From assembly GCF_003390375.1 (NCBI RefSeq), contig NZ_QUOT01000001.1, forward strand, positions 1,302,001-1,366,000: a stretch of 64,000 nucleotides of DNA, written 5' to 3'. The position numbers and the translations under genes were made by a program. Source of the DNA: Thalassotalea euphylliae. Lineage in GTDB: Bacteria; Pseudomonadota; Gammaproteobacteria; Enterobacterales; Alteromonadaceae. Shown here piece after piece: positions 53,874-62,395 of the stretch. Position 1 is the stretch's first letter, and every line of letters begins with the position of its first letter. The notes below the pieces were generated by a model, which saw nothing but the letters and a program-made list of their open reading frames with translations, had not been told where the DNA came from and did no database searches.

Positions 53874-54662
53874 TTAAAGCTGCTGGTTCAAGTAACTCAG
53901 CATTTGGTCGACCGCTGAAATTACTTTTGAATTCATTTCGTAAACCCGTTGGCTCTCAATCAGGTTAACCAACTCTTCCGTAGTATTTACATTTGACGTT
54001 TCAAGTGCCCCTTGCACTATCATGCCGTAACCTTCCAAACCTGGCACACCTTGCGCTGGCGCACCACTAACAGCTGTTTCAGTAAATAAGTTCTGACCAA
54101 TCGGCTCTAAACCTGTCGGGTTGATAAAGTTAACAGTGTTAATTTGGCCAACAACGGCGTTGTCAGCCTGTCCTTGAATTCGTACCGAAACTTCACCGTC
54201 TTGCGAGACATTAATCTCAAGCGCATCATCCGGGATTGTAATTTGTGGCTGCAATGGATAGCCTGCACCAGGGGTAACAATGTTGCCTTCTTCGTCCATC
54301 GTAAACTGACCATTACGGGTATATGACGAAGTACCATCCGGTAATAACACTTCGAAGAAGCCATCACCTTGAATCATTAAATCCAACGAGTTATCTGTGG
54401 TAATCATATCCCCTTGGGTATGAATTTTTTGCGTTGCTACCACTTTGGCACCAGCACCTAACATTAAACCCGACGGTAATTCAGTGTCTTGAGCACTGCG
54501 TCCACCCGGTTGATTAATTGTTTGATACAGCAAATCTTCAAATACTGCGCGACTTTTCTTAAAACCAACAGTACTCGCGTTAGCTAAGTTATTGGAGATA
54601 ACAGCAATATCTTTCGTTTGCGCATCTAAGCCAGTTTTACTAATCCACAATGCTGGGTTCAT
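53874..54662 (-). CDS. flgG: FlgG, distal rod protein
   Basis: FlgG forms the distal rod. The 262-residue product has the N-terminal rod block (ISKTGLDAQTKDIAVISNNL, ANASTVGFKKSRAVFEDLLY), GDGFFEVLLPDGTSSYTRNG in the middle, and the C-terminal block (NVNTTEELVNLIESQRVYEM, NSKVISAVDQMLSYLNQQL). Length matches the enteric protein (260). It lies 22 bases after flgF. Confidence 0.97.
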   Translation of the reverse strand: MNPALWISKTGLDAQTKDIAVISNNLANASTVGFKKSRAVFEDLLYQTINQPGGRSAQDTELPSGLMLGAGAKVVATQKIHTQGDMITTDNSLDLMIQGDGFFEVLLPDGTSSYTRNGQFTMDEEGNIVTPGAGYPLQPQITIPDDALEINVSQDGEVSVRIQGQADNAVVGQINTVNFINPTGLEPIGQNLFTETAVSGAPAQGVPGLEGYGMIVQGALETSNVNTTEELVNLIESQRVYEMNSKVISAVDQMLSYLNQQL

Positions 54663-54683
54663 ACTTCACCTCGAAAAAATAAA

Positions 54684-55427
54684 TTAGAAAGCACGCAATA
54701 ACGAAGAACTTGCTGAATCAATTTCTTCTGCTGTTTTCATTAGTTTCAGTTGCATTTCAAATTGACGCTGCAACGCAATCATGTCGGTCATTTCATTAAC
54801 AGGGTTAACGTTACTGGCTTCAAGCGCACCGCTCGCTAATTGCACGGTTACATCAGCTGGCTCAATATTGCCGTCTTTACGACGAAATAGGCCATCATTG
54901 CCCTTTTCAATGTCTCGGACATCTGGGTTAACCATTTTGATACGGCCAACTTCCTCTTGAGCATTAGCTGGCGCACCTTCTGGCTGAACGGTAATCGTTC
55001 CATCACCCGAAATATGAATATTGTTAACGGGAAGCGGTAAAAAAATTGGTCCGGCGTCACCAATCAGTAAATCGCCATTGCTGGTTTCTAGGCCGCCCGT
55101 TTCAGTTAACTTTAAATGACCAGCTCGGGTATAAGCTTCGCCGCCATCTGGCGTTTGCACCGCTAACCAGCCATCACCTTGAATGGCAACGTCAAGATCG
55201 CGTTCGGTGGTTTGAATTGAACCGCCGCCAAAATTTTGGCTGGCGCGTTCAGTCATGGAAAACACCCGAGTTGGCAACCCTTCACCAAAAGCCTGCATGG
55301 TTCTAGCTTGCGCTAAATCGGCTTTAAAACCAGTAGTTTTGGCGTTTGCGAGGTTGTTCGCTGTTACCGCTAAAGCGTGCATATTTTGCTTCGCACCGCT
55401 CATTGCGACATAGAGCATTTTATCCAT
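54684..55427 (-). CDS. flgF: FlgF, proximal rod protein
   Basis: FlgF is a proximal rod subunit. The 247-residue product has MDKMLYVAMSGAKQNMHALA at the N-terminus, VTANNLANAKTTGFKADLAQ next, and the C-terminal block ASNVNPVNEMTDMIALQRQF. It is the first gene after the flgE terminator and has a strong sigma-54 promoter about 50 bases upstream, so flgF-L is a separate operon from flgB-E. Confidence 0.96.
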   Translation of the reverse strand: MDKMLYVAMSGAKQNMHALAVTANNLANAKTTGFKADLAQARTMQAFGEGLPTRVFSMTERASQNFGGGSIQTTERDLDVAIQGDGWLAVQTPDGGEAYTRAGHLKLTETGGLETSNGDLLIGDAGPIFLPLPVNNIHISGDGTITVQPEGAPANAQEEVGRIKMVNPDVRDIEKGNDGLFRRKDGNIEPADVTVQLASGALEASNVNPVNEMTDMIALQRQFEMQLKLMKTAEEIDSASSSLLRAF

Positions 55428-55482
55428 TGTGGACTCCGATCAACGTTGCATATCTGTTAGTTCAATATTCTTAATCTAACAA

Positions 55483-55500
55483 AAGCAAATAGAGTGCCAG
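55483..55500 (-). promoter_or_regulatory. Sigma-54 promoter of the flgF operon
   Basis: Minus strand CTGGCAC and TTTGCTT with GG (498-497 of kb 55) and GC (486-485) exactly 10 bases apart, a near-consensus element. The flgF ATG at 55427 is about 57 bases downstream. Confidence 0.85.
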
Positions 55501-55592
55501 AAATATCAACTTACCGATAAAAAGAGAATCAAAAGAGAATTTGAAGTGTAAAGCGAAATTATTAAGTAGGCGTGAATATAGAAATCAAAATA

Positions 55593-55616
55593 AAGCCCCA
55601 ATAAAACTTGGGGCTT
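55593..55616 (-). terminator. Terminator after flgE
   Basis: A 9-base-pair stem (AAGCCCCAA with TTGGGGCTT, 6-base loop) is followed on the minus strand by a T-rich tract. It lies about 45 bases past the flgE stop at 55660 and separates flgB-E from flgF-L. Confidence 0.85.
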
Positions 55617-55659
55617 GATAAACAAAGCTAGATAATTGTTTAGTAAATTCGCTAGTAGA

Positions 55660-57000
55660 CTATCGAATCTGCAAAATTGTTTGGTTTAGCTGGTTATCAA
55701 CTTCTAGTGAACGAGAGTTCGCTTGGAAGTTACGCTGCGCGGAAATCAAATCGATAAGCTCGGCGGTTAAGTTTACGTTTGACTGTTCAAGAGCCGATGA
55801 GTTAATCGTACCAAAAGTACCTGAACCTGCTTCACCAGCGAGTGCCTCACCAGAAGTTAAACTTTCCTTCCAAGAGGTACCACCAACCTGCGTTAAACCT
55901 TGGTTATTAGCAAAGTTAACTAGTGCAACACGAGCTAGAGGCTCAGATGTACCATTCGAGTAGGTTGCGCGAATCAAACCGTCATCATCAATATCAAGAC
56001 CAGTCAACCGACCAACAGCTAAACCATCTTGTTCCAATGAGGTAACTTCAAAGCCCGCAGCAAATTGCGTAGGCTCGTTGGGGTTACCTCCTGTCGGATC
56101 TAAATTAAAGTCAATGGTAATGGTCTGCGTAGGATCCGCACCGTTAGTTAAAATACCAGCCCCTAACTGAGCAGTTGTTAACGTGTCAGGATATTGCCCC
56201 TGAAATTCACCGCCAGCAGAGAAATACATTCGCGCAGCGCCCGCCGGTATGCCTGTATTTGTTGGTGTAGCGCCAGCAGAGTTTACACCTGAACCAGTGC
56301 CAGTATCGGCAATATTTAGTTGTTGACCATCGACAGCCGTATAGACATCCCACTCATTAGCCGCTGACTTTTTAAAGTAATAGGTCATTACATGGCTATC
56401 ACCTAAACTGTCAAACACGGTTACCGATGTAGAATGGTTGTAGGTTAGTGGATCGGTTATATCAAACGCTGCAGCAATCACAGGGTCGCCAGCAGGTAAG
56501 TTCATGCGAATATCAACTTCACGGCTCTGCATAGGAGAACCCGAAGCAGTAGGAATTTGTATCGGTGAAGCGGTACTTAGCGCAACAGAAGATGAAGAGC
56601 CATCACTGTTAACAGGGAAGCCTAATAGGTGACCACCCTGAGAATTAACAATAAAGTTATCTGAATTTAACTTGAATTCACCAGCACGCGTATAAGAGCG
56701 TTCTAAACTACTTAACTCTGGCACTGTTGCGAAAAAACCGTTACCTGTAATCGCCAAATCTAGCGCGTTGTTGGTAAAACGTATACTACCTTGGGAAAAT
56801 TGCTGCGCCACTTCTGAAGTAAGTACACCATCACCGGCTTTTGTATTACCTGCTGCCAGTAGCGAAGTTGCAAAAACATCAACAAATTCAGCGCGAGACT
56901 CTTTAAAACCTGTGGTATTAACGTTGGCGATGTTATTTGACGTTACATCTAAATCTTTTTGGGCAGCGTTTAAGCCACTTAGTGCTACATTGAAAGTCAT
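55660..57000 (-). CDS. flgE: FlgE, hook protein
   Basis: FlgE is the hook subunit. The 446-residue product has the N-terminal block (ALSGLNAAQKDLDVTSNNIA, NVNTTGFKESRAEFVDVFAT), GNGFFATVPELSSLERSYTR and the C-terminal block (EQSNVNLTAELIDLISAQRN, FQANSRSLEVDNQLNQTILQ). The middle contains the hook flaD-type domain. It is 53 bases after flgD and is followed by a clear terminator. Confidence 0.97.
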   Translation of the reverse strand: MTFNVALSGLNAAQKDLDVTSNNIANVNTTGFKESRAEFVDVFATSLLAAGNTKAGDGVLTSEVAQQFSQGSIRFTNNALDLAITGNGFFATVPELSSLERSYTRAGEFKLNSDNFIVNSQGGHLLGFPVNSDGSSSSVALSTASPIQIPTASGSPMQSREVDIRMNLPAGDPVIAAAFDITDPLTYNHSTSVTVFDSLGDSHVMTYYFKKSAANEWDVYTAVDGQQLNIADTGTGSGVNSAGATPTNTGIPAGAARMYFSAGGEFQGQYPDTLTTAQLGAGILTNGADPTQTITIDFNLDPTGGNPNEPTQFAAGFEVTSLEQDGLAVGRLTGLDIDDDGLIRATYSNGTSEPLARVALVNFANNQGLTQVGGTSWKESLTSGEALAGEAGSGTFGTINSSALEQSNVNLTAELIDLISAQRNFQANSRSLEVDNQLNQTILQIR

Positions 57001-57053
57001 AGTTTCACCTCTTGGAAATCTTTTATTGAATTAACTTACTAAGCTAATTTCGC

Positions 57054-57743
57054 TTAGCCTTGAGTTACTTCAACAACATCAGATAAATTCATCGTTGAAC
57101 CGCCGTTTAGGTTCAACACAATATTACCGCCAGCACCTGCTAGCGTTACGCTGTCTACTTTTCGATAAGTCATGGCTTGCAGCTCTGACGCTTGGCCGTC
57201 AACTAAGCCTGCAACACGAAAACGATATGCCCCTTCAGGCGCTAACTCGCCATTTGAGGTCATACCATCCCATGTAAAGTTCGACTCACCTGCTGGCACA
57301 TTGCCAACCGGAACTGTTTGGATAATTTCGCCCGCCGTGTTTTCAACATAAATATTGACGTTGCTCGCGGGGCTATCAGTAACAATCTTACCTTTGGGCT
57401 GCTCACCAGTTGCCATACCAAAAGTATTGTCTTCAACCAAAACGCTTCGACCAACTAAAGAAGAAGCTTGTAATGCTTGGCTTGACGACATTGAATTTGC
57501 AAATTGTGCAAATGAGTCATTAAGTCTTGCCACACCATCTGTCGTTGAAAACGCCGTCATTTGCGAAATCATCTCGTTGTTCTCTACAGGCTTGGTTGGG
57601 TCCTGATGAGCAAGCTCTTGAGTCATCAAGGCAAAGAAATCTTCCTGGGTTAACATGCCGTTGCTATCATCGGCTTCTGGTACCCCAGTCTCTCGTTGCC
57701 AGCGAAGGCCGTCTAAACTGCTGCTGCCACTAACTGAATCCAT
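57054..57743 (-). CDS. flgD: FlgD, hook cap assembly protein
   Basis: FlgD is the scaffold cap for hook growth and leaves when the hook is done. The 229-residue product has the conserved MLTQEDFFALMTQELAHQDP near residue 30 and TKPVENNEMISQMTAFST after it. A C-terminal FLgD/Fn3-type region contains GESNFTWDGMTSNGELAPEG. It lies 34 bases after flgC. Confidence 0.96.
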   Translation of the reverse strand: MDSVSGSSSLDGLRWQRETGVPEADDSNGMLTQEDFFALMTQELAHQDPTKPVENNEMISQMTAFSTTDGVARLNDSFAQFANSMSSSQALQASSLVGRSVLVEDNTFGMATGEQPKGKIVTDSPASNVNIYVENTAGEIIQTVPVGNVPAGESNFTWDGMTSNGELAPEGAYRFRVAGLVDGQASELQAMTYRKVDSVTLAGAGGNIVLNLNGGSTMNLSDVVEVTQG

Positions 57744-57776
57744 ACTCTATCTCACTCTAACTGCTGGTCGAGCCTA

Positions 57777-58196
57777 TTAGCTCTGACCTAATCTCAGGGT
57801 TCTGTTCACCATATTCTTAGCTGATTCCGCTAATTGAATATTGGTTTGATATGAACGTGAGGCAGAAATCATATTGGTCATTTCTTCCATCACATTCACA
57901 TTCGGTTTATAGATATAGCCGTCTTTATCCGCCATTGGGTGGTCGGGTGAATACTCAACGTTAAGCGGCTTATCGCTTTCTACAATACCAAGTACTTGAA
58001 CGCCAACGGATCCATCTTGCCCTGCGGCAGCTTTTTGCATCTCAGCGGCAAAAACCGGATGACGCGCTCGATAGGTTTGATCGACACTGCTACTGACGCT
58101 GTCAGCGTTGGCAATATTACTAGCTGTGGTGTTCAATCTGACCGATTGTGCTGCCATGCCTGAGCCACTGATATCAAATACATTAAATAAGCTCAT
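57777..58196 (-). CDS. flgC: FlgC, proximal rod protein
   Basis: FlgC is a proximal rod subunit. The 139-residue product is typical in length, with SGSGMAAQSVRLNTTASNIA, NADSVSSSVDQTYRARHPVF, and the C-terminal NVMEEMTNMISASRSYQTNI block. It starts 3 bases after the flgB stop. Confidence 0.97.
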   Translation of the reverse strand: MSLFNVFDISGSGMAAQSVRLNTTASNIANADSVSSSVDQTYRARHPVFAAEMQKAAAGQDGSVGVQVLGIVESDKPLNVEYSPDHPMADKDGYIYKPNVNVMEEMTNMISASRSYQTNIQLAESAKNMVNRTLRLGQS

Positions 58197-58198
58197 AA

Positions 58199-58597
58199 TT
58201 ACTGCCCTCCAGATAGCGCTTTTTTCAGCCCTTTAACTTTAGAATCTAAAAATTGCACACTGGCTTGATACTGTAGTGTATTTTCTAGATACAAGTTTCG
58301 TTCCACTTGTACATTCACAGTATTACCATCACCTGTATCTGGTTGATCTGGAACGCGAAATCCTTCACCAGCAGTCATTTCAGTACGGATATCAAAGTGC
58401 TTTTCGTGAGTGCGAGCCATGCCCGCTTGTTGATTTTTTGCCGCACTGGCAAGTGCGTCTTGGAAGTTCATGCCCTTGGCCGTATAGCCAGGGGTATCGG
58501 CATTAGCAATGTTGCTTGCAATTATTTCAGCGCGCTTGGCACGCAACATCATCCCTTGCGGGTGAATTCCGAACGCTTTGTCAAAACTAATAGCCAT
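58199..58597 (-). CDS. flgB: FlgB, proximal rod protein
   Basis: FlgB is a proximal rod subunit. The 132-residue product has MISFDKAFGIHP-like N-terminal residues (ISFDKAFGIHPQGMMLRAKR), AEIIASNIANADTPGYTAKG and the C-terminal NTLQYQASVQFLDSKVKGLK. It follows cheR by 64 bases. No convincing sigma-54 site was found in that gap, so it may be read from upstream of cheV or by another promoter type. Confidence 0.97.
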   Translation of the reverse strand: MAISFDKAFGIHPQGMMLRAKRAEIIASNIANADTPGYTAKGMNFQDALASAAKNQQAGMARTHEKHFDIRTEMTAGEGFRVPDQPDTGDGNTVNVQVERNLYLENTLQYQASVQFLDSKVKGLKKALSGGQ

Positions 58598-58660
58598 AAT
58601 GCTACCTCCAAATCATTTGAAAGTAGCATTACAATTACTATGCCAACATTAGCGTCAAAT

Positions 58661-59494
58661 TTATGATTGCTTTTGATAGACGATGCCAGGGTTACACCTA
58701 AGCATATCAAATTGTTGATTTAATCCAGAAAGTGACTCAGAGGCGCCAAGGAATAAATAGCCATCTTTATTGAGCACCCCGTGAATTTGAGAAAGGATTT
58801 GTGCTTTGATTTCCGGTGAGAAATAAATAAGTACGTTACGACAGAAAACGATATCGAATCGGCCAATAAGACTATAGCTATTTAGCAAATTTAGCGGGCG
58901 GAAGCTCACCAGCTTTCGAACCGCTTCTTTGACCCTAAGCATACCGTTATCACCAGGTTCAAAAAACTGACGCTTACGCTCTTGTGAAAGCCCTCGCGCA
59001 AGCGCTAGGCCATCGTAATGGGCATATTTACAATGCTCAAGCATAGTACTTGAAATATCTGTGCCAACAATTTGCACACCGCCGGGAAAAGAGCCAGGCT
59101 TTGATTGCATGTATTCAAGTACCGTCATGGCAATCGAATAGGGCTCTTGACCAGATGAGCTAGCCGCAGACCAAATCTTTAATGGCATACGCTGGTTCGC
59201 AAAATCAGGTAAAATTTTGCTTTTTAACAGCTCAAAAGGATAATCATCGCGAAACCACAACGTTTCATTGGTTGTCATCGCATCAATGACCGCTGCGCGC
59301 AGCTGACGCTCCATTGGACTAAGTGTGCGTTGCACAAGCTCTGCTAATGAAGCAACCTCAAATTTTGCCATCAATGGCGCTAAGCGGCTTTTTACTAAAT
59401 ACTGCTTATTATCACCCAATACGATTCCGCATTGTTGCTCAAGAAAGGTTCTAAAGTCGTGATAACTTTTGTCATCTAATTGTCTAGCTGGCAC
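58661..59494 (-). CDS. cheR: CheR, chemoreceptor methyltransferase
   Basis: CheR methylates receptor glutamates with S-adenosylmethionine. The 277-residue product has the N-terminal helical domain (FRTFLEQQCGIVLGDNKQYL) and the methyltransferase domain with the SAM loop IWSAASSSGQEPYSIAMTVL. VGTDISSTMLEHCKYAHYDG, FDIVFCRNVLIYFSPEIK and GYLFLGASESLSGLNQQFDM follow. The cheV-cheR-flgB order is common in polar-flagellated gammaproteobacteria. Confidence 0.96.
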   Translation of the reverse strand: MPARQLDDKSYHDFRTFLEQQCGIVLGDNKQYLVKSRLAPLMAKFEVASLAELVQRTLSPMERQLRAAVIDAMTTNETLWFRDDYPFELLKSKILPDFANQRMPLKIWSAASSSGQEPYSIAMTVLEYMQSKPGSFPGGVQIVGTDISSTMLEHCKYAHYDGLALARGLSQERKRQFFEPGDNGMLRVKEAVRKLVSFRPLNLLNSYSLIGRFDIVFCRNVLIYFSPEIKAQILSQIHGVLNKDGYLFLGASESLSGLNQQFDMLRCNPGIVYQKQS

Positions 59495-59528
59495 TGCAAT
59501 GTCCTAAAAGCAAACTAAGAAAAGAGGA

Positions 59529-60458
59529 TTAGTCTTCAATTTTTAACCACTTTTTAACTGCAGTTGCTAATTCGTCAGGGTGAAACTTCGGAATAAAGTC
59601 TTCCGCTCCTACTTTTTCGACCATGGCATTGTTAAACACACCGCTTAATGAGGTATGCAAAATAACCGGCATCGAGCGCATTTTTTCATTGCTTTTGATT
59701 TCTGCAGTTAAGGTGTAACCGTCCATTTCTGGCATTTCAATATCAGAAATTAATAAGGCAACTTTTTCTTCGATAGTATTACCGCATTGCTCTGCAATTT
59801 CATTAAGTTGATTGAGGGCATCTTGACCATTTTTAGCCAATACCATTTTAAGCCCAAGCGGCTCAAGCGCTCTCTTGACTTGGTTTCTCGCAACGGTCGA
59901 GTCGTCAGCAATCATGATCACACGCTCACCCAAGCTAGCACCAACAGAGGCATCAGCAACCTCTTCACTCAAGTCAGTAGACACTGGGTTGATTTCATTA
60001 AGGATCTTCTCAACATCTAAAATTGACACCATTTCTTTGTCAATTTCAGTGACGGCAGTTAGGTAACTAGACTTACCAGCACCTTCTGGCGGCGGCATAA
60101 TGTCTTGCCAGCTCAGTGTGGTAATACGCTCAACCCCAGCAACTAGGAATCCCTGAACACTGCGATTATATTCAGCGATAATAATAAAACAGTTTTCCGT
60201 TAACGGTATTTCAGGACCACCAGTGGCCTTACTTAAGTCGATCACAGAAATAGTTTGCCCACGAATGTGCGCAACACCTTTGATAAAAGGATCTTGGTTT
60301 GGAAGCGATGTTAACTGAGGGCACTGCAACACTTCACGTACTTTAAATACGTTAATGCCAAAACGCTGTGGTCCAATTAATTTAAAAAGCAATAGCTCGA
60401 GTCGGTTTTGACCAACTAACTGAGTACGTTGGTTTACCGAGTCTAAAATGCCCGCCAT
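59529..60458 (-). CDS. cheV: CheV, CheW-receiver coupling protein
   Basis: CheV couples receptors to CheA and adapts by phosphorylation. The 309-residue product has an N-terminal CheW-like domain (about residues 20-160, FGINVFKVREVLQCPQLTSL). A receiver domain at about 180-305 has acidic residues in IMIADDSTVARNQVKRAL, the phospho-acceptor Asp in LLISDIEMPEMDGYTLTAEI and a Thr/Lys pair in LHTSLSG and DFIPKFHPDELA. It is the first gene of the cheV-cheR-flgB run and faces flgA divergently. Confidence 0.95.
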   Translation of the reverse strand: MAGILDSVNQRTQLVGQNRLELLLFKLIGPQRFGINVFKVREVLQCPQLTSLPNQDPFIKGVAHIRGQTISVIDLSKATGGPEIPLTENCFIIIAEYNRSVQGFLVAGVERITTLSWQDIMPPPEGAGKSSYLTAVTEIDKEMVSILDVEKILNEINPVSTDLSEEVADASVGASLGERVIMIADDSTVARNQVKRALEPLGLKMVLAKNGQDALNQLNEIAEQCGNTIEEKVALLISDIEMPEMDGYTLTAEIKSNEKMRSMPVILHTSLSGVFNNAMVEKVGAEDFIPKFHPDELATAVKKWLKIED

Positions 60459-60635
60459 AGTTACCCCTTAATCTCATGTGCAACAGAAAAGGCACAATTC
60501 TTGTTTACTATTAATTTAACATTAGTCTAAGCGCCTGTTTTTTGACAGCGCCGTTAAATACTTGAGTTAAAACTAAGCCATTTGATATTAAGCATAGTCG
60601 AGTATCTAACGTCAATAACACGATGACACGTAAAC

Positions 60636-61328
60636 ATGAGCAAATCGAAGATTCTTTTTACTTTTTTAACGCTGTGCTATCAGCTTCAATCGCAAGCAAT
60701 TGCCACCAGCTTTGATCGAGACTTTATTGAAGGCCTCGCTAAACGTTCAGTTGAGGATAGCTTCACAGATGTTAGTAATCGTAAAGTCTCCGTTACTGCC
60801 GCCAAGCTCGACCCTAGAATAGTGATCAAACCTTGTGACCAGAATTTGCAGGCCAATATACCTGATATTCATAACAGTAGAAACGTAAATGTTAAAATAA
60901 CTTGCGAGGGATCAAGCCCCTGGAATCTATATGTTCCTGTGAAAGTGACAATAGATGCCCCGGTAGTAGTTGCTAAATATGCAATCGACCGCGGCAGCAT
61001 GCTAACCCCTGATAATATACAAATTGCTTACGTTGATGAAAAACGTTTGCGGGGTGAGGCTATAGGCGATGTAAACACTCTCTATGGCGCTAAAGCCAAA
61101 CGCAACATTGTGAAAGGTAAGGCAATATCGCCCAATCACGTTTGTTCAGTATGCAAAGGAGATAATGTGACACTCATCGCTCTCAGTAGTACCTTTAGTA
61201 TAAAAACATCGGGAACATCAGTTTCCAATGGCCATGTTGGCGACAAAGTGCGAGTTAAAAATAATCGCTCTGGTAAACTCGTTACCGGCCGAGTCAGTGG
61301 CGTTAATAAAGTGACCATAAATTTATAA
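60636..61328 (+). CDS. flgA: FlgA, P-ring assembly chaperone
   Basis: FlgA is the periplasmic chaperone for FlgI. The 230-residue product has an N-terminal signal peptide (about residues 1-23), then KVSVTAAKLDPRIVIKPCDQ. The SAF domain (about 105-170) has AKYAIDRGSMLTPDNIQIAY and KRNIVKGKAISPNHV. The C-terminal half reads DNVTLIALSSTFSIKTSGTS and KVRVKNNRSGKLVTGRVSGV. A GGCAC...TTGTT element at 60490-60505 is a poor sigma-54 match (GT for GC) and is not claimed. Confidence 0.95.
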   Translation: MSKSKILFTFLTLCYQLQSQAIATSFDRDFIEGLAKRSVEDSFTDVSNRKVSVTAAKLDPRIVIKPCDQNLQANIPDIHNSRNVNVKITCEGSSPWNLYVPVKVTIDAPVVVAKYAIDRGSMLTPDNIQIAYVDEKRLRGEAIGDVNTLYGAKAKRNIVKGKAISPNHVCSVCKGDNVTLIALSSTFSIKTSGTSVSNGHVGDKVRVKNNRSGKLVTGRVSGVNKVTINL

Positions 61329-61335
61329 ATAATGA

Positions 61336-61362
61336 TAAAGAAATTCAGTAATTGGCCGATAA
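61336..61362 (+). promoter_or_regulatory. Sigma-28 (FliA) promoter of flgMN
   Basis: TAAAGAAA, an 11-base spacer and the perfect -10 box GCCGATAA, about 40 bases upstream of the flgM ATG at 61403. This makes flgM a FliA target, as in the usual feedback loop. Confidence 0.9.
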
Positions 61363-61402
61363 TATTATAGAATGAGTAATACACAACATGCAGGTGTAAG
61401 AA

Positions 61403-61720
61403 ATGGCTATTAATATCAACAACTTGAATAATAACAATCAAGTTAATCGTACTGTACAGCAGCAACAGAACGACGTAAAGAACCAAGTCGACCAAAAAGC
61501 GGTTAACACATCTCAGGCGACAAGAGTTAGCCAAGATTCAGTGTCACTAACACCGCAAGCAAGACAGTTGAACGATATCCAAAAGAAAAACGGTGATGCG
61601 CCACCGGTGAATCAGAAAAAAGTTGATCAACTAAAAGAAGCAATTCAATCAGGTGCTTACAAAGTAGATGCGGAAAAGTTAGCGCAAAGCATCGCCAAAT
61701 TTGAATTTGATTTACTATAG
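61403..61720 (+). CDS. flgM: FlgM, anti-sigma-28 factor
   Basis: FlgM binds FliA (sigma-28) until it is exported through the finished hook. The 105-residue product has an Asn/Gln-rich disordered N-terminus and the C-terminal FliA-binding region (VDQLKEAIQSGAYKVDAEKL, AQSIAKFEFDLL). A ribosome site AGGTG precedes the ATG. It has its own sigma-28 promoter and is followed after 9 bases by flgN. Confidence 0.95.
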   Translation: MAININNLNNNNQVNRTVQQQQNDVKNQVDQKAVNTSQATRVSQDSVSLTPQARQLNDIQKKNGDAPPVNQKKVDQLKEAIQSGAYKVDAEKLAQSIAKFEFDLL

Positions 61721-61729
61721 AGAATAACA

Positions 61730-62158
61730 ATGAGTTCAAGCGTCTCACAGCAATTACTTAACAAACAACTAGAACAACTAACTGCGCTGGAGCAGTTGTT
61801 GAACGACGAAAAAGAATTGCTCACTCAACGAGACCCTGAGGCTTTAAATACGCTTACCGAACAAAAAAAGGTATTGCTTGAAGCGATTGAAGGACTAGAC
61901 GCTAATATCAGCAAAAACCCACAATTTTTGGCGGACAAAGCGCAAAACTTGCTTGATGATTCGCTTGAAGAAATTCAAGCAACTCTGCTCCGTTGTCAAG
62001 AACTCAATGTCATTAATGGCCAAGTGATTACTCATTCACAACTTGCCGTTGAGCGCATGAAGACGACCCTATTAGAGCGCCACAATCGCTCTTCAATGAC
62101 TTACGATAATAAAGGTAAGAAACACGCGGGTCTAAGCAGTCTAGATATCAAAGCCTAG
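61730..62158 (+). CDS. flgN: FlgN, export chaperone for FlgK and FlgL
   Basis: FlgN is the chaperone for the hook-filament junction proteins. The 142-residue product is helical, with LLNKQLEQLTALEQLLNDEK, ELLTQRDPEALNTLTEQKKV and CQELNVINGQVITHSQLAVE. These are family-typical, though overall similarity in this family is low. It follows flgM by 9 bases and precedes a strong terminator. Confidence 0.92.
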   Translation: MSSSVSQQLLNKQLEQLTALEQLLNDEKELLTQRDPEALNTLTEQKKVLLEAIEGLDANISKNPQFLADKAQNLLDDSLEEIQATLLRCQELNVINGQVITHSQLAVERMKTTLLERHNRSSMTYDNKGKKHAGLSSLDIKA

Positions 62159-62306
62159 ATATCAAAGCCTAAGCTAAAAGCCCAAGCATAATTGTTTCAC
62201 CTGAAGTCTACCTATTCTCAATTAGCTATCCTGTAACCATATTTTAGGTGACGTTAGCTAGACAAATCCTCAAGTCAAAGCCGATGAACACAAAAACAGT
62301 ACCTAT

Positions 62307-62337
62307 AAAAAACGCCAACATGAAGTTGGCGTTTTTT
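62307..62337. terminator. Bidirectional terminator between flgN and pssA
   Basis: A stem of 9 to 13 base pairs (AACGCCAAC with GTTGGCGTT, extended by AAAA/TTTT) with a 5-base loop and a T run on both strands. It lies between the convergent ends of flgN (62158) and pssA (62396). Confidence 0.9.
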
Positions 62338-62395
62338 ATGTTCTCAAGCTTTGTTAATCAATGACGTTGCTGATTAACACGCTCAAAACGGCAAG

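Noticed and set aside
60490..60505. Sigma-54 promoter for flgA (GGCAC...TTGTT)
   Set aside because: The invariant GC of the -12 box is GT here.
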